The notes below the pieces were generated by a model. That model was not told where the DNA came from, did no database searches, and saw only the letters and a list, made by a program, of their open reading frames with translations. 5,789 bases of DNA from Bacillota bacterium (GTDB lineage Bacteria; Bacillota; Sulfobacillia; JABLXB01), in NCBI GenBank assembly GCA_024653225.1, contig JANLGA010000089.1:1-5789 (forward strand), given 5' to 3'. Positions 1 to 4,709 of this stretch are shown piece by piece. Each line of letters starts with the position of its first letter. The stretch's first letter is position 1. The translations under genes were made by a program, and so were the position numbers.

Positions 1-31
1 ATCAGGAGGTTTTTCCTTCAATCAAACACGC
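1..31 (-). other. Left-edge sequence downstream of the ATPase gene, no assignable gene
   Basis: Read on the minus strand, this short stretch follows the TAG stop of the ATPase gene. It contains GAAGGAAA at about 12-19, which could be the Shine-Dalgarno sequence of a next gene starting just outside the window. No terminator-like stem with a T-run is visible, so the transcript probably continues. A TTG at 19-21 opens a frame to the window edge but has no good ribosome-binding site before it. In related anaerobes a ferredoxin-like protein and 2-oxoacid:ferredoxin oxidoreductase subunits often follow; that is an expectation from family context and is not seen here. Confidence 0.3.
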
Positions 32-796
32 CTACACATCACCACAGGACTGCTTTGACCGTTGCCAGCCGTTCCTCGACGCCCGCAGGCCGCCCGCACG
101 CGTTTCCCACGGCAACACGAAGTGCCTGCGGATCGGAAAGACCGGGCAGTCCCCCAAGCGAGCCTCGACCTCGACCGCTAACCGGGAATCAACCGACGCG
201 CACAACAACGGCAGACCGGACCGGTCGCACGCCTCGCGGATCGCTTCGTGCCCCCTGAGGACCATCTCGGCCGTGGTCGCCGCGCCCATGTTGGGATTGC
301 TCACGAGGCCTGCCACCGACATGCGGCATGCCTTCTCGACCAACTCCACGGATTCGAGGATGCCCCGGGCGTGTCGCGTGAACGGCCTGTACGTGTTCAC
401 CACCATGATGAGGGCGTATTCGTTTGAGCCCACGTACTCCCTGAGTGAACCGAGAACGGTTGTCCCCGCCTCATCTCCCCCCACATCCACGACCGTTACG
501 TCCGCGGGCGCCCCGAGGGCCCCGATCACTTCGGCCGGAATGCTGGTCAAATCGGAGAATGCGAATTGCCCTCCCGCCGAAATGAGCCGGATGCCGGCGG
601 ACTGGAGGCGCTCGCGTTCGTGCCTCGAGCAGAAATAGGGAGTCACCACGTCCAAGTCAACCAGGGTGACGGCGCGGCCCACGGCTGAAAGCCTTTCCGC
701 CTGGTTCAGGGCGACTTCGGTCTTCCCGCTCCCGTACATGCCCGCGAATACCTGGATCTTTGCAGCGGCGGGGACTGAGTCAACCAACCGTTTCAC
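32..796 (-). CDS. P-loop ATPase of the CobQ/CobB/MinD/ParA-like type, linked to buk-ptb
   Basis: A cytoplasmic nucleotide-binding protein of 254 residues, last gene of the buk-ptb unit. A classical Walker A loop, GMYGSGKT, lies at residues 19-26. A switch-like DLDVVTPY segment is at 47-54, and a hydrophobic Walker B-like strand ending in DVGGDE is at about 101-109. An NxxRP segment is near 134-138 and a PWE motif is near 229-231. No membrane segment or signal peptide is visible. The loop is of the plain GxxGxGKT kind and lacks the extra lysine of true ParA/MinD proteins, so a role in partitioning is unlikely. Homologues are known beside butyrate kinase and 2-oxoacid:ferredoxin oxidoreductase genes in anaerobes, but I know of no proven function; maturation or activation of the oxidoreductase is only a guess. 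The start is GTG at 794-796, inside the last codons of ptb (17-bp overlap), with GGAAATGGA just upstream. A TTG three codons later is an alternative. The family call is firm and the role unknown. Confidence 0.88.
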   Translation of the reverse strand: MKRLVDSVPAAAKIQVFAGMYGSGKTEVALNQAERLSAVGRAVTLVDLDVVTPYFCSRHERERLQSAGIRLISAGGQFAFSDLTSIPAEVIGALGAPADVTVVDVGGDEAGTTVLGSLREYVGSNEYALIMVVNTYRPFTRHARGILESVELVEKACRMSVAGLVSNPNMGAATTAEMVLRGHEAIREACDRSGLPLLCASVDSRLAVEVEARLGDCPVFPIRRHFVLPWETRAGGLRASRNGWQRSKQSCGDV

Positions 797-1685
797 TCCA
801 TTTCCGGCTCAAGAAGCACGCCAGCGCGATGGACCTCAGCTTCGCACCGGCGTCGTCGGCCCTCGAAGTCAAGACTATGGGCCGCGAAGCGCCTGCGACG
901 ACGGACCCGACTTCCGCCCCGGCCAAATAAGTCAGGCACTTGTAAAGGGCATTGCCGGTCTCGATGTTGGGACAGAGCAGTATGTCGGCGTCTCCCGCTA
1001 CTTCACTGGTGATCCGCTTGTGAAGAGCGGCTTCCCGGCTGATGGCGTTGTCGAACGCCAGGGGTCCGTCAACTACGGCACCGGGTATCTGGCCGCGACC
1101 CGCGGCCTTTGCGAGCAGGGCGGCGTCTAGGGTCGAGGGCATGGCTGGGTTGACGACTTCTATCGCCGAGAGGGCCGCCACCTTTGGGGTTCCTATCCCG
1201 AGCGCCCTCGCGACCGACACCGCGTTCAGCGCTATCTCCCTCTTCTCCTCGAACCCGGGCGCGATGCATATGCCGGCGTCCGTCAGGATGAACATCTTGT
1301 GGTACCGGGCGCAAGAGAACACCGCCACGTGGCTCAGGATCCGGCCTTTTCTCATGTTCGAATTCAGGACGGCCCGCAACAGGTCCGCTGTCGGCACCAG
1401 CCCCTTCATCAGCAGGTCGGCTTCACCACGGACGATCATCTCGACCGCGGCGTTGCAGCACCGAGTGACGTCGGGCTCGTCAACTATGTCGAGGGGCCTG
1501 AACGAGACCTCGAGTTTCTCCAGCAAGCGAGCAATCTTGGTCTTGTCCCCGACGAGTATGGAGGCCGTGAAGTCCGCCGCCGCGTCCAGGGATTGCAGCA
1601 CGTCCTCGTCCTGCGCGACCGCGACGGCTATCCTCTGCCTGGGACCTCCGCGTGCGGCCTCCACGATTCCTTTCCAGTCGTTCAT
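780..1685 (-). CDS. ptb: Phosphate butyryltransferase (phosphotransbutyrylase)
   Basis: Catalyses reversible transfer of an acyl group from butyryl-CoA, or a related short or branched acyl-CoA, to phosphate. The products are acyl phosphate, which Buk uses, and free CoA. It is a cytoplasmic enzyme of 301 residues, the normal length for the Ptb/Pta (PTA_PTB) family. Family blocks appear in order: LLMKGLVPTADLLRAVLN at 91-108, RILSHVAVF at 115-123, LTDAGICIAPG at 134-144, DGPLAFDNAIS at 206-216, ADILLCPNIETGNALYK at 233-249, and the C-terminal PIVLTSRADDAGAKLRSIALA at 269-289. The conserved GPLAFDNA and PNIETGN blocks separate it from dedicated acetate-type Pta enzymes, though specificity within C3-C5 acyl groups cannot be read from sequence. 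ATG at 1683-1685 overlaps the buk stop codon in an ATGA arrangement. An AGGAGG lies about 13 bases upstream, so translational coupling to buk is likely. No truncation or frameshift is seen. Confidence 0.96.
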   Translation of the reverse strand: MNDWKGIVEAARGGPRQRIAVAVAQDEDVLQSLDAAADFTASILVGDKTKIARLLEKLEVSFRPLDIVDEPDVTRCCNAAVEMIVRGEADLLMKGLVPTADLLRAVLNSNMRKGRILSHVAVFSCARYHKMFILTDAGICIAPGFEEKREIALNAVSVARALGIGTPKVAALSAIEVVNPAMPSTLDAALLAKAAGRGQIPGAVVDGPLAFDNAISREAALHKRITSEVAGDADILLCPNIETGNALYKCLTYLAGAEVGSVVAGASRPIVLTSRADDAGAKLRSIALACFLSRKWSETVG

Positions 1686-2734
1686 ATCCTCAATGGCGCC
1701 TCCTCACCGCGTAGAACGCGTAGTGTCCCGAGCGCGAGGCACTCCATTTCATCCTCGCCGGGGTACACGAACACCCGCCCCAGCCGGGAGATCCGCGCGC
1801 GTATCCGCTCGACCAGCCTCTCCGAGTTGGCGAGGTTCCCCGTGATCACAATGCCGTCCACCGCGCAGTACAGGACGGCCGCCATGGCCGCGATCTCCTT
1901 GCTGACCTGGTAGGCCATGGCATCGTACACGAGCGCGGCGTGCTCGTCGCCCCCCGCTATCGCCTGTTCTACCTTGCGGGCGTCGTTCGTCCCCAGGTAG
2001 GCGACGAGTCCCCCCTTGCCCGTGATCAGCTGCAGTACCTCGTCCATCGTGTACCTGCCCGAGAAGCACAGGCGCACGAGGTCGCCGGCCGGGAGCCCTC
2101 CCGACCTCTCCGGCGAGAACGGCCCGTCTCCGTCGAGCGCGTTGTTCGAATCAACTACGCGGCCCCTGAGATGAGCGGATACCGATATCCCGCCGCCGAG
2201 ATGGGCCACGACGAAGTTGCACTCCTCGTACTTGCGGCCGACGGCCGCCGCGGCGCGCCTGGCCGCGGCCTTTTGATTCAGGGCGTGAAACTTGCTCTTC
2301 CTTTCCAGCTGGGGAATGCCGGAGAATCTCGCTATCGCCTCAAATTCGTCCGCGGACGGCGGGTCAACCACGAAACACGGTATGCCGAGCGGCTTCGCGA
2401 TCTCGTGGGCGATGACCGCGCACAGGTTGGCGGCGTGCCTGCCGTACTTCTGCGAGCGCAGCTCCTCCAGCATCTCCTCGCCCACCTCGTACACCCCGCA
2501 CGGAAGCGGCCTCAGCAATCCGCCCCGAGCGGCGACCGCCCTCAACTCCCTGCTGTCAATTCCGTGCTTCCTCAGCGTCTCGAGCACCACCCCGCGCCTC
2601 ATCGCGTACTGGGCTTCGATGGGGCCGAGCTCGTCGCTCGAGTGCGACACCTCCTCCCTGAACACACACCGCTCCCCCTCGTAAACCGCCACCTTGGTGG
2701 AGGTCGATCCGGTATTCAGGACCAACAGCAACAT
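1682..2734 (-). CDS. buk: Butyrate kinase (branched-chain or short-chain acyl kinase)
   Basis: Transfers phosphate from acyl phosphate to ADP, yielding butyrate (or isobutyrate/isovalerate) and ATP; reversible, cytoplasmic, in the ASKHA acetokinase superfamily. The 350 residues match the usual length of about 355. The N-terminal phosphate loop LVLNTGSTSTKVAVYE is at 4-19, GGLLRPLPCGVYEV at 71-84, a proton/substrate region ERKSKFHALNQKA at 144-156, the phosphate-2 motif VVAHLGGGISVSAH at 175-188, LDGDGPFSPERSGGLP at 200-215, TGKGGLVAYLGTND at 238-251, an adenosine motif at 297-303, and YPGEDEMECLALG at 324-336. The adenosine motif reads ITGNLAN where the family normally has TGG followed by a hydrophobic residue and A, so residue 300 is Asn in place of Gly. 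The ATG at 2732-2734 places the family motif at the N-terminus. A GTG one codon upstream (2735-2737) has better spacing to GAGGGG at 2745-2750 and is a possible start. The reading frame stays open much further upstream, into the fumarase beta gene, but that part resembles no kinase sequence. Confidence 0.95.
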   Translation of the reverse strand: MLLLVLNTGSTSTKVAVYEGERCVFREEVSHSSDELGPIEAQYAMRRGVVLETLRKHGIDSRELRAVAARGGLLRPLPCGVYEVGEEMLEELRSQKYGRHAANLCAVIAHEIAKPLGIPCFVVDPPSADEFEAIARFSGIPQLERKSKFHALNQKAAARRAAAAVGRKYEECNFVVAHLGGGISVSAHLRGRVVDSNNALDGDGPFSPERSGGLPAGDLVRLCFSGRYTMDEVLQLITGKGGLVAYLGTNDARKVEQAIAGGDEHAALVYDAMAYQVSKEIAAMAAVLYCAVDGIVITGNLANSERLVERIRARISRLGRVFVYPGEDEMECLALGTLRVLRGEEAPLRI

Positions 2735-2880
2735 CACTGCGCCACCCCTCGCGGAGGAATGCACTGTGTGCAACCGGGGTTTCACTCCGTAAATGACATT
2801 CGACGGGACGTGGCGCAAATCCTTTCGAGAATGCCGCGGGGATCGCTCGGCGCGCTCCTTCGAGAGACGCGCTGAAAGTG

Positions 2881-2926
2881 CGGGATTAAACAGTCGAGAC
2901 ATCCCGCTGTCGGGATTCCTCGGGAT
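2881..2926. repeat. Helically phased CGGGAT repeats
   Basis: On the plus strand CGGGAT occurs at 2881-2886, 2911-2916 and 2921-2926, and its reverse complement ATCCCG at 2901-2906. All four units start at the same offset modulo 10, so they would lie on one face of the helix. They flank and overlap the candidate promoter. Such spacing suits cooperative binding of a regulator. Two of the units also form the inner parts of the 12-bp inverted repeat, so they are not all independent. Confidence 0.5.
2885..2913 (-). promoter_or_regulatory. Candidate sigma-A-type promoter for buk-ptb-ATPase
   Basis: On the minus strand a -35-like CCGACA (2908-2913, four of six matches to TTGACA) is followed after exactly 17 bases by a -10-like TTTAAT (2885-2890, five of six matches to TATAAT). 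Transcription would start near 2878 and leave a leader of about 140 bases before buk. The -35 hexamer sits in the loop of the inverted repeat and one repeat arm fills the spacer, so a protein bound to the repeat would occlude RNA polymerase. The match is good for such GC-rich surroundings but untested. Confidence 0.4.
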
Positions 2927-2932
2927 GTCTCG
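2895..2932 (-). repeat. 12-bp perfect inverted repeat (operator or terminator-like hairpin)
   Basis: The arms CGAGACATCCCG (2895-2906) and CGGGATGTCTCG (2921-2932) are perfectly complementary around a 14-base loop. The stem starts 31 bases after the fumarase beta stop codon. In minus-strand RNA it is followed by ACTGTTTAATC, which is too poor in consecutive U for a strong intrinsic terminator. A shorter hairpin, ATCCCG with CGGGAT around a four-base loop (2901-2916), competes for the same arm. It may be a weak terminator for the fumarase unit, an operator over the buk promoter, or both. The symmetry is certain and the role is inferred. Confidence 0.6.
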
Positions 2933-2963
2933 TGTAGGAGCATAGGGACCGACCGGCGCAGTG

Positions 2964-3539
2964 TCAGCCTTGCGTTCGACTGGCTGAAATCCTGTAGTGG
3001 GCGACCGCCGACGCGTATACATCTTCCCCGCGGGTGTCTATCCCGACGATGACCGGGAAATCCTCGACCTCGAGCCTGAAGATCGCCTCGGGCCCCAGTT
3101 CGGGGAATGCCACCACCTGCGCACTGAGGACTCGCTTGGCGAGAAGGGCCCCCGCGCCACCCACCGCGATGAAGTAGACGGCGCGCCACCGCCTGATCGC
3201 CTCTACGACCGTCGGCTTACGGACCCCTTTGCCGATCATGCCTTTCAGCCCCGCCTCGAGGAGCCTGGGAGTGTACGTATCCATGCGGCCGCTGGTCGTA
3301 GGCCCGCAGGACCCGATGGGCTGACCCGGCTTCGCGGGGCACGGCCCCACGTAGTAAATGACCCGGTCGCGCAGATCCACCGGCAACGCCCGGCCGGCCT
3401 CCATGAGCTCCACCAGCCGCCTGTGGGCGGCGTCCCTCGCCGTATACACCTCGCCCGAGAGCAGCACGCGGTCGCCCGCCCTTAACTCTTCCAGGACGCC
3501 CCCGGATAGAGGCGTCGTCACCTGCTTCACCCTATCCAT
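2964..3539 (-). CDS. fumB: Fumarate hydratase class I, beta subunit
   Basis: C-terminal-domain subunit of a two-subunit, iron-sulfur-dependent hydratase that interconverts fumarate and (S)-malate. It forms the active site together with the alpha subunit encoded just upstream. At 191 residues it is the usual size for the separate beta chain. The N-terminal TTPL (8-11), the GEVYTARDAAHRR block (29-41), IGSCGPTTSGRMDTYTP (75-91), MIGKG (101-105), VGGAGALLAKRV (126-137) and a C-terminal DFPVIVGIDTRGEDVY (160-175) all fit this family. The TTSGRMD segment belongs to the dicarboxylate-binding region. ATG at 3537-3539 follows the alpha stop by a single base, so the two are probably translationally coupled; the nearest GGAGG lies about 12 bases upstream, within the alpha gene. 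L(+)-tartrate dehydratase beta is a close relative and cannot be fully excluded, but fumarase is more likely. The symbol follows a two-subunit convention and does not mean E. coli fumB. Confidence 0.92.
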   Translation of the reverse strand: MDRVKQVTTPLSGGVLEELRAGDRVLLSGEVYTARDAAHRRLVELMEAGRALPVDLRDRVIYYVGPCPAKPGQPIGSCGPTTSGRMDTYTPRLLEAGLKGMIGKGVRKPTVVEAIRRWRAVYFIAVGGAGALLAKRVLSAQVVAFPELGPEAIFRLEVEDFPVIVGIDTRGEDVYASAVAHYRISASRTQG

Positions 3540-3540
3540 G

Positions 3541-4386
3541 TCAAAGCACCGCCTCCGCGTGTCGCGCGGCCCAGCACTGCAAGTTCACTGCCACCGGCAT
3601 TGCCGCTATGTGAGTCGGCCAGGTCTCTATGTGCACGGCGAGTGCCGTGACGCGCCCGCCCAATCCCTGGGGGCCGATGCCGAGCGAGTTGATGTCCGAC
3701 AGTATCGCCCGCTCGAGGTCCGCCACGGCGGGGTCGGGGTTCGGGGCACCGACGGTCCTGAGCAGCGCCTTCTTTGCCAGCAAGGTCGCCCGTTCCATCA
3801 TTCCTCCCACGCCGACGCCCACGATTATCGGCGGACATGGGTTGGGTCCCGCCCTCTCGACCGTCTCCACTACGAATTTCCGGATCCCGTCCGGGCCGTC
3901 GGCGGGAACCAGCATCTTCAGGGCCCCCATGTTCTCACTCCCGGCTCCCTTCGGGAGCACCACGATCCTGAGGTCGTCTCCCGGCACCACCTCCACGTAT
4001 ACGGAAGCGGGCGTGTTGTCGCCGGTGTTCCCGCGGGCGAATATGGGGTCCCTGACGACCGATTTCCTGAGGTAGCCCTCGGCGTAACCCCTGCGCACCC
4101 CCTCGTCAACCGCACCCTGCAAGTCGCCCCCCACGAGCCGCACGCCCTGCCCAAGGACGACAAACACTACGGCGAGACCGGTATCCTGGCACAGCGGCAT
4201 ATTCTCACGAGAGGCGACGGCGGCGTTCTCCAGCACCTGCCCGAGAAGCTCCCGGCCGAGGGGAGACTCCTCCCTCCTTCTCGCGTCCTCGAGGGCGGCC
4301 AGCACATCCGGGGGAAGTTCGCAGCAGGCTCGTATGCATAGGTCCCGGACGGTCTCCTGGATCCTCCCGACGTGAATCTCTCTCAC
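3541..4386 (-). CDS. fumA: Fumarate hydratase class I, alpha subunit ([4Fe-4S])
   Basis: N-terminal-domain subunit of the heteromeric class I fumarase (fumarate + water to (S)-malate). It carries the [4Fe-4S] cluster whose free iron binds substrate, so the enzyme is expected to be oxygen-sensitive. It has 281 residues, normal for the separate alpha chain. The likely cluster ligands are Cys66 in MPLCQDTG, Cys184 in PNPCPP and Cys271 in LQCWAARH. Other family blocks are ARGNTGDNTPASVYVEVVPG (117-136), PKGAGSENMGALKML (145-159), GVGVGGMMERATLLAKKAL (190-208) and INSLGIGPQGLGG (232-244). The start is GTG at 4384-4386, preceded by a strong Shine-Dalgarno sequence; this gives the expected N-terminus. 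The beta subunit follows after one base. The tartrate dehydratase alpha subunit is the main alternative. No frameshift or missing ligand is seen. The symbol is a two-subunit-family label. Confidence 0.93.
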   Translation of the reverse strand: MREIHVGRIQETVRDLCIRACCELPPDVLAALEDARRREESPLGRELLGQVLENAAVASRENMPLCQDTGLAVVFVVLGQGVRLVGGDLQGAVDEGVRRGYAEGYLRKSVVRDPIFARGNTGDNTPASVYVEVVPGDDLRIVVLPKGAGSENMGALKMLVPADGPDGIRKFVVETVERAGPNPCPPIIVGVGVGGMMERATLLAKKALLRTVGAPNPDPAVADLERAILSDINSLGIGPQGLGGRVTALAVHIETWPTHIAAMPVAVNLQCWAARHAEAVL

Positions 4387-4392
4387 GGGGCG

Positions 4393-4400
4393 CCTCCCCT
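4393..4400 (-). promoter_or_regulatory. Strong ribosome-binding site of fumarase alpha
   Basis: The minus strand reads AGGGGAGG with six bases before the GTG at 4384-4386. This decides the GTG start and shows that fumarase alpha is translated independently of anything upstream. Confidence 0.75.
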
Positions 4401-4504
4401 CTCAAGAATCAATCCGCCGGCGATGCGGATGAACTGCGTTCGTTGCTCCGGCGTAGCGGCACCTCACTGCCGGCGGAACTCGGGGAGACTTCGGCGGGCC
4501 CGCC

Positions 4505-4627
4505 CTATTTCCTCTCCCGCGGTCCGATCCACCAGCCCACCCACGCCCCCAGTCTCAAGCCTTGCACCAGCATCTCCGGTTGCACCGCCAGATGGGCATG
4601 CGGCGTTATCTCCGGCCTCAGGTACAC
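4505..4627 (-). CDS. Possible small ORF, unrecognised, 40 codons
   Basis: I do not recognise this product. On the minus strand a frame is open from just after a TAG at 4676-4678 to a TAG at 4505-4507. The best start is GTG at 4625-4627, preceded by GAGG with a five-base spacer. The 40 residues begin with a proline- and histidine-containing segment (RPEITPHAHLAVQPE) and end in a Gly- and Trp-rich hydrophobic run (LGAWVGWWIGPR) with a charged RERK tail. Third codon positions are mostly G or C, as in the neighbouring real genes. It could be a small, possibly membrane-associated protein, the decayed tail of a lost gene (the open frame continues 16 codons upstream without ATG), or chance in GC-rich DNA. 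A perfect palindrome GGCGGGCCCGCC (4493-4504) directly follows the stop codon. Confidence 0.27.
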   Translation of the reverse strand: MYLRPEITPHAHLAVQPEMLVQGLRLGAWVGWWIGPRERK

Positions 4628-4652
4628 AAGGCCCTCGACGTTCCCCGGGGTG

Positions 4653-4668
4653 GGGCCGGCTCCGGCCC
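4653..4668 (-). other. GC-rich hairpin downstream of glutamine synthetase
   Basis: A self-complementary 16-base stretch, GGGCCGGAGCCGGCCC on the minus strand, can form a 6-bp stem with a four-base loop about 41 bases after the glnA stop codon. No T-run follows on either strand, so it is not a canonical intrinsic terminator. It may mark the 3' end of the glnA transcript or be chance in GC-rich DNA. The stretch between it and the stop codon (4669-4709) is noticeably more AT-rich than its surroundings, but I could not find a convincing promoter hexamer pair there. Confidence 0.25.
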
Positions 4669-4709
4669 AATAACCCTACAATTACCTTCCCCGCAAGAGC
4701 AACAAGACA

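Larger units (their letters stand above)
2735..2963 (-). promoter_or_regulatory. Intergenic leader region before buk
   Basis: This 229-base gap separates fumarase beta from buk and is the longest gap before the Buk/Ptb/ATPase unit. It holds an inverted repeat, phased CGGGAT copies and a candidate promoter (listed separately), then about 140 bases of possible 5' untranslated leader. The leader contains a further imperfect GC-rich stem around 2857-2874 and ends with the GAGGGG ribosome-binding site. The buk frame is open across the gap, but the predicted residues look non-conserved and basic, as expected for non-coding GC-rich DNA. I recognise no known riboswitch or T-box core here. Confidence 0.5.

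Noticed and set aside
4..10. AGGAGGT, a perfect Shine-Dalgarno sequence on the plus strand
   Set aside because: No start codon follows at a usable distance and the only downstream plus frames are shadows of the ATPase gene, so it is taken as coincidence. It can also pair weakly with CCTTC at 15-19.
1042..1845. Plus-strand open frame opposite ptb and the end of buk
   Set aside because: It is antisense to strongly conserved Ptb sequence and crosses the buk-ptb junction without any domain signal.
1940..2875. Plus-strand open frame of about 311 codons opposite buk
   Set aside because: Same reason: it mirrors buk, lacks a convincing start site, and shows shadow-type composition.
1682..3022. Butyrate kinase read as a 446-residue protein starting inside fumarase beta
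   Set aside because: The extra 96 residues match no kinase sequence, overlap the fumarase beta gene, and precede an ATG that gives the exact family N-terminus with a ribosome-binding site nearby.
3358..4341. Long plus-strand open frame opposite the fumarase genes
   Set aside because: It is antisense to two genes with clear family motifs. Long antisense frames are expected in GC-rich coding DNA, and the residues are Arg/Pro/His-rich with no recognisable domain.
4493..4504. GGCGGGCCCGCC palindrome as a terminator
   Set aside because: It has no loop to fold as a hairpin and no T-run after it; short GC palindromes are common in DNA of this composition.
4464..4670. Other frames of 68-76 codons in the glnA-fumarase gap
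   Set aside because: They have Arg/Gly/Pro-rich composition and no ribosome-binding site I could support. The frame at 4505-4627 looks more like coding sequence.
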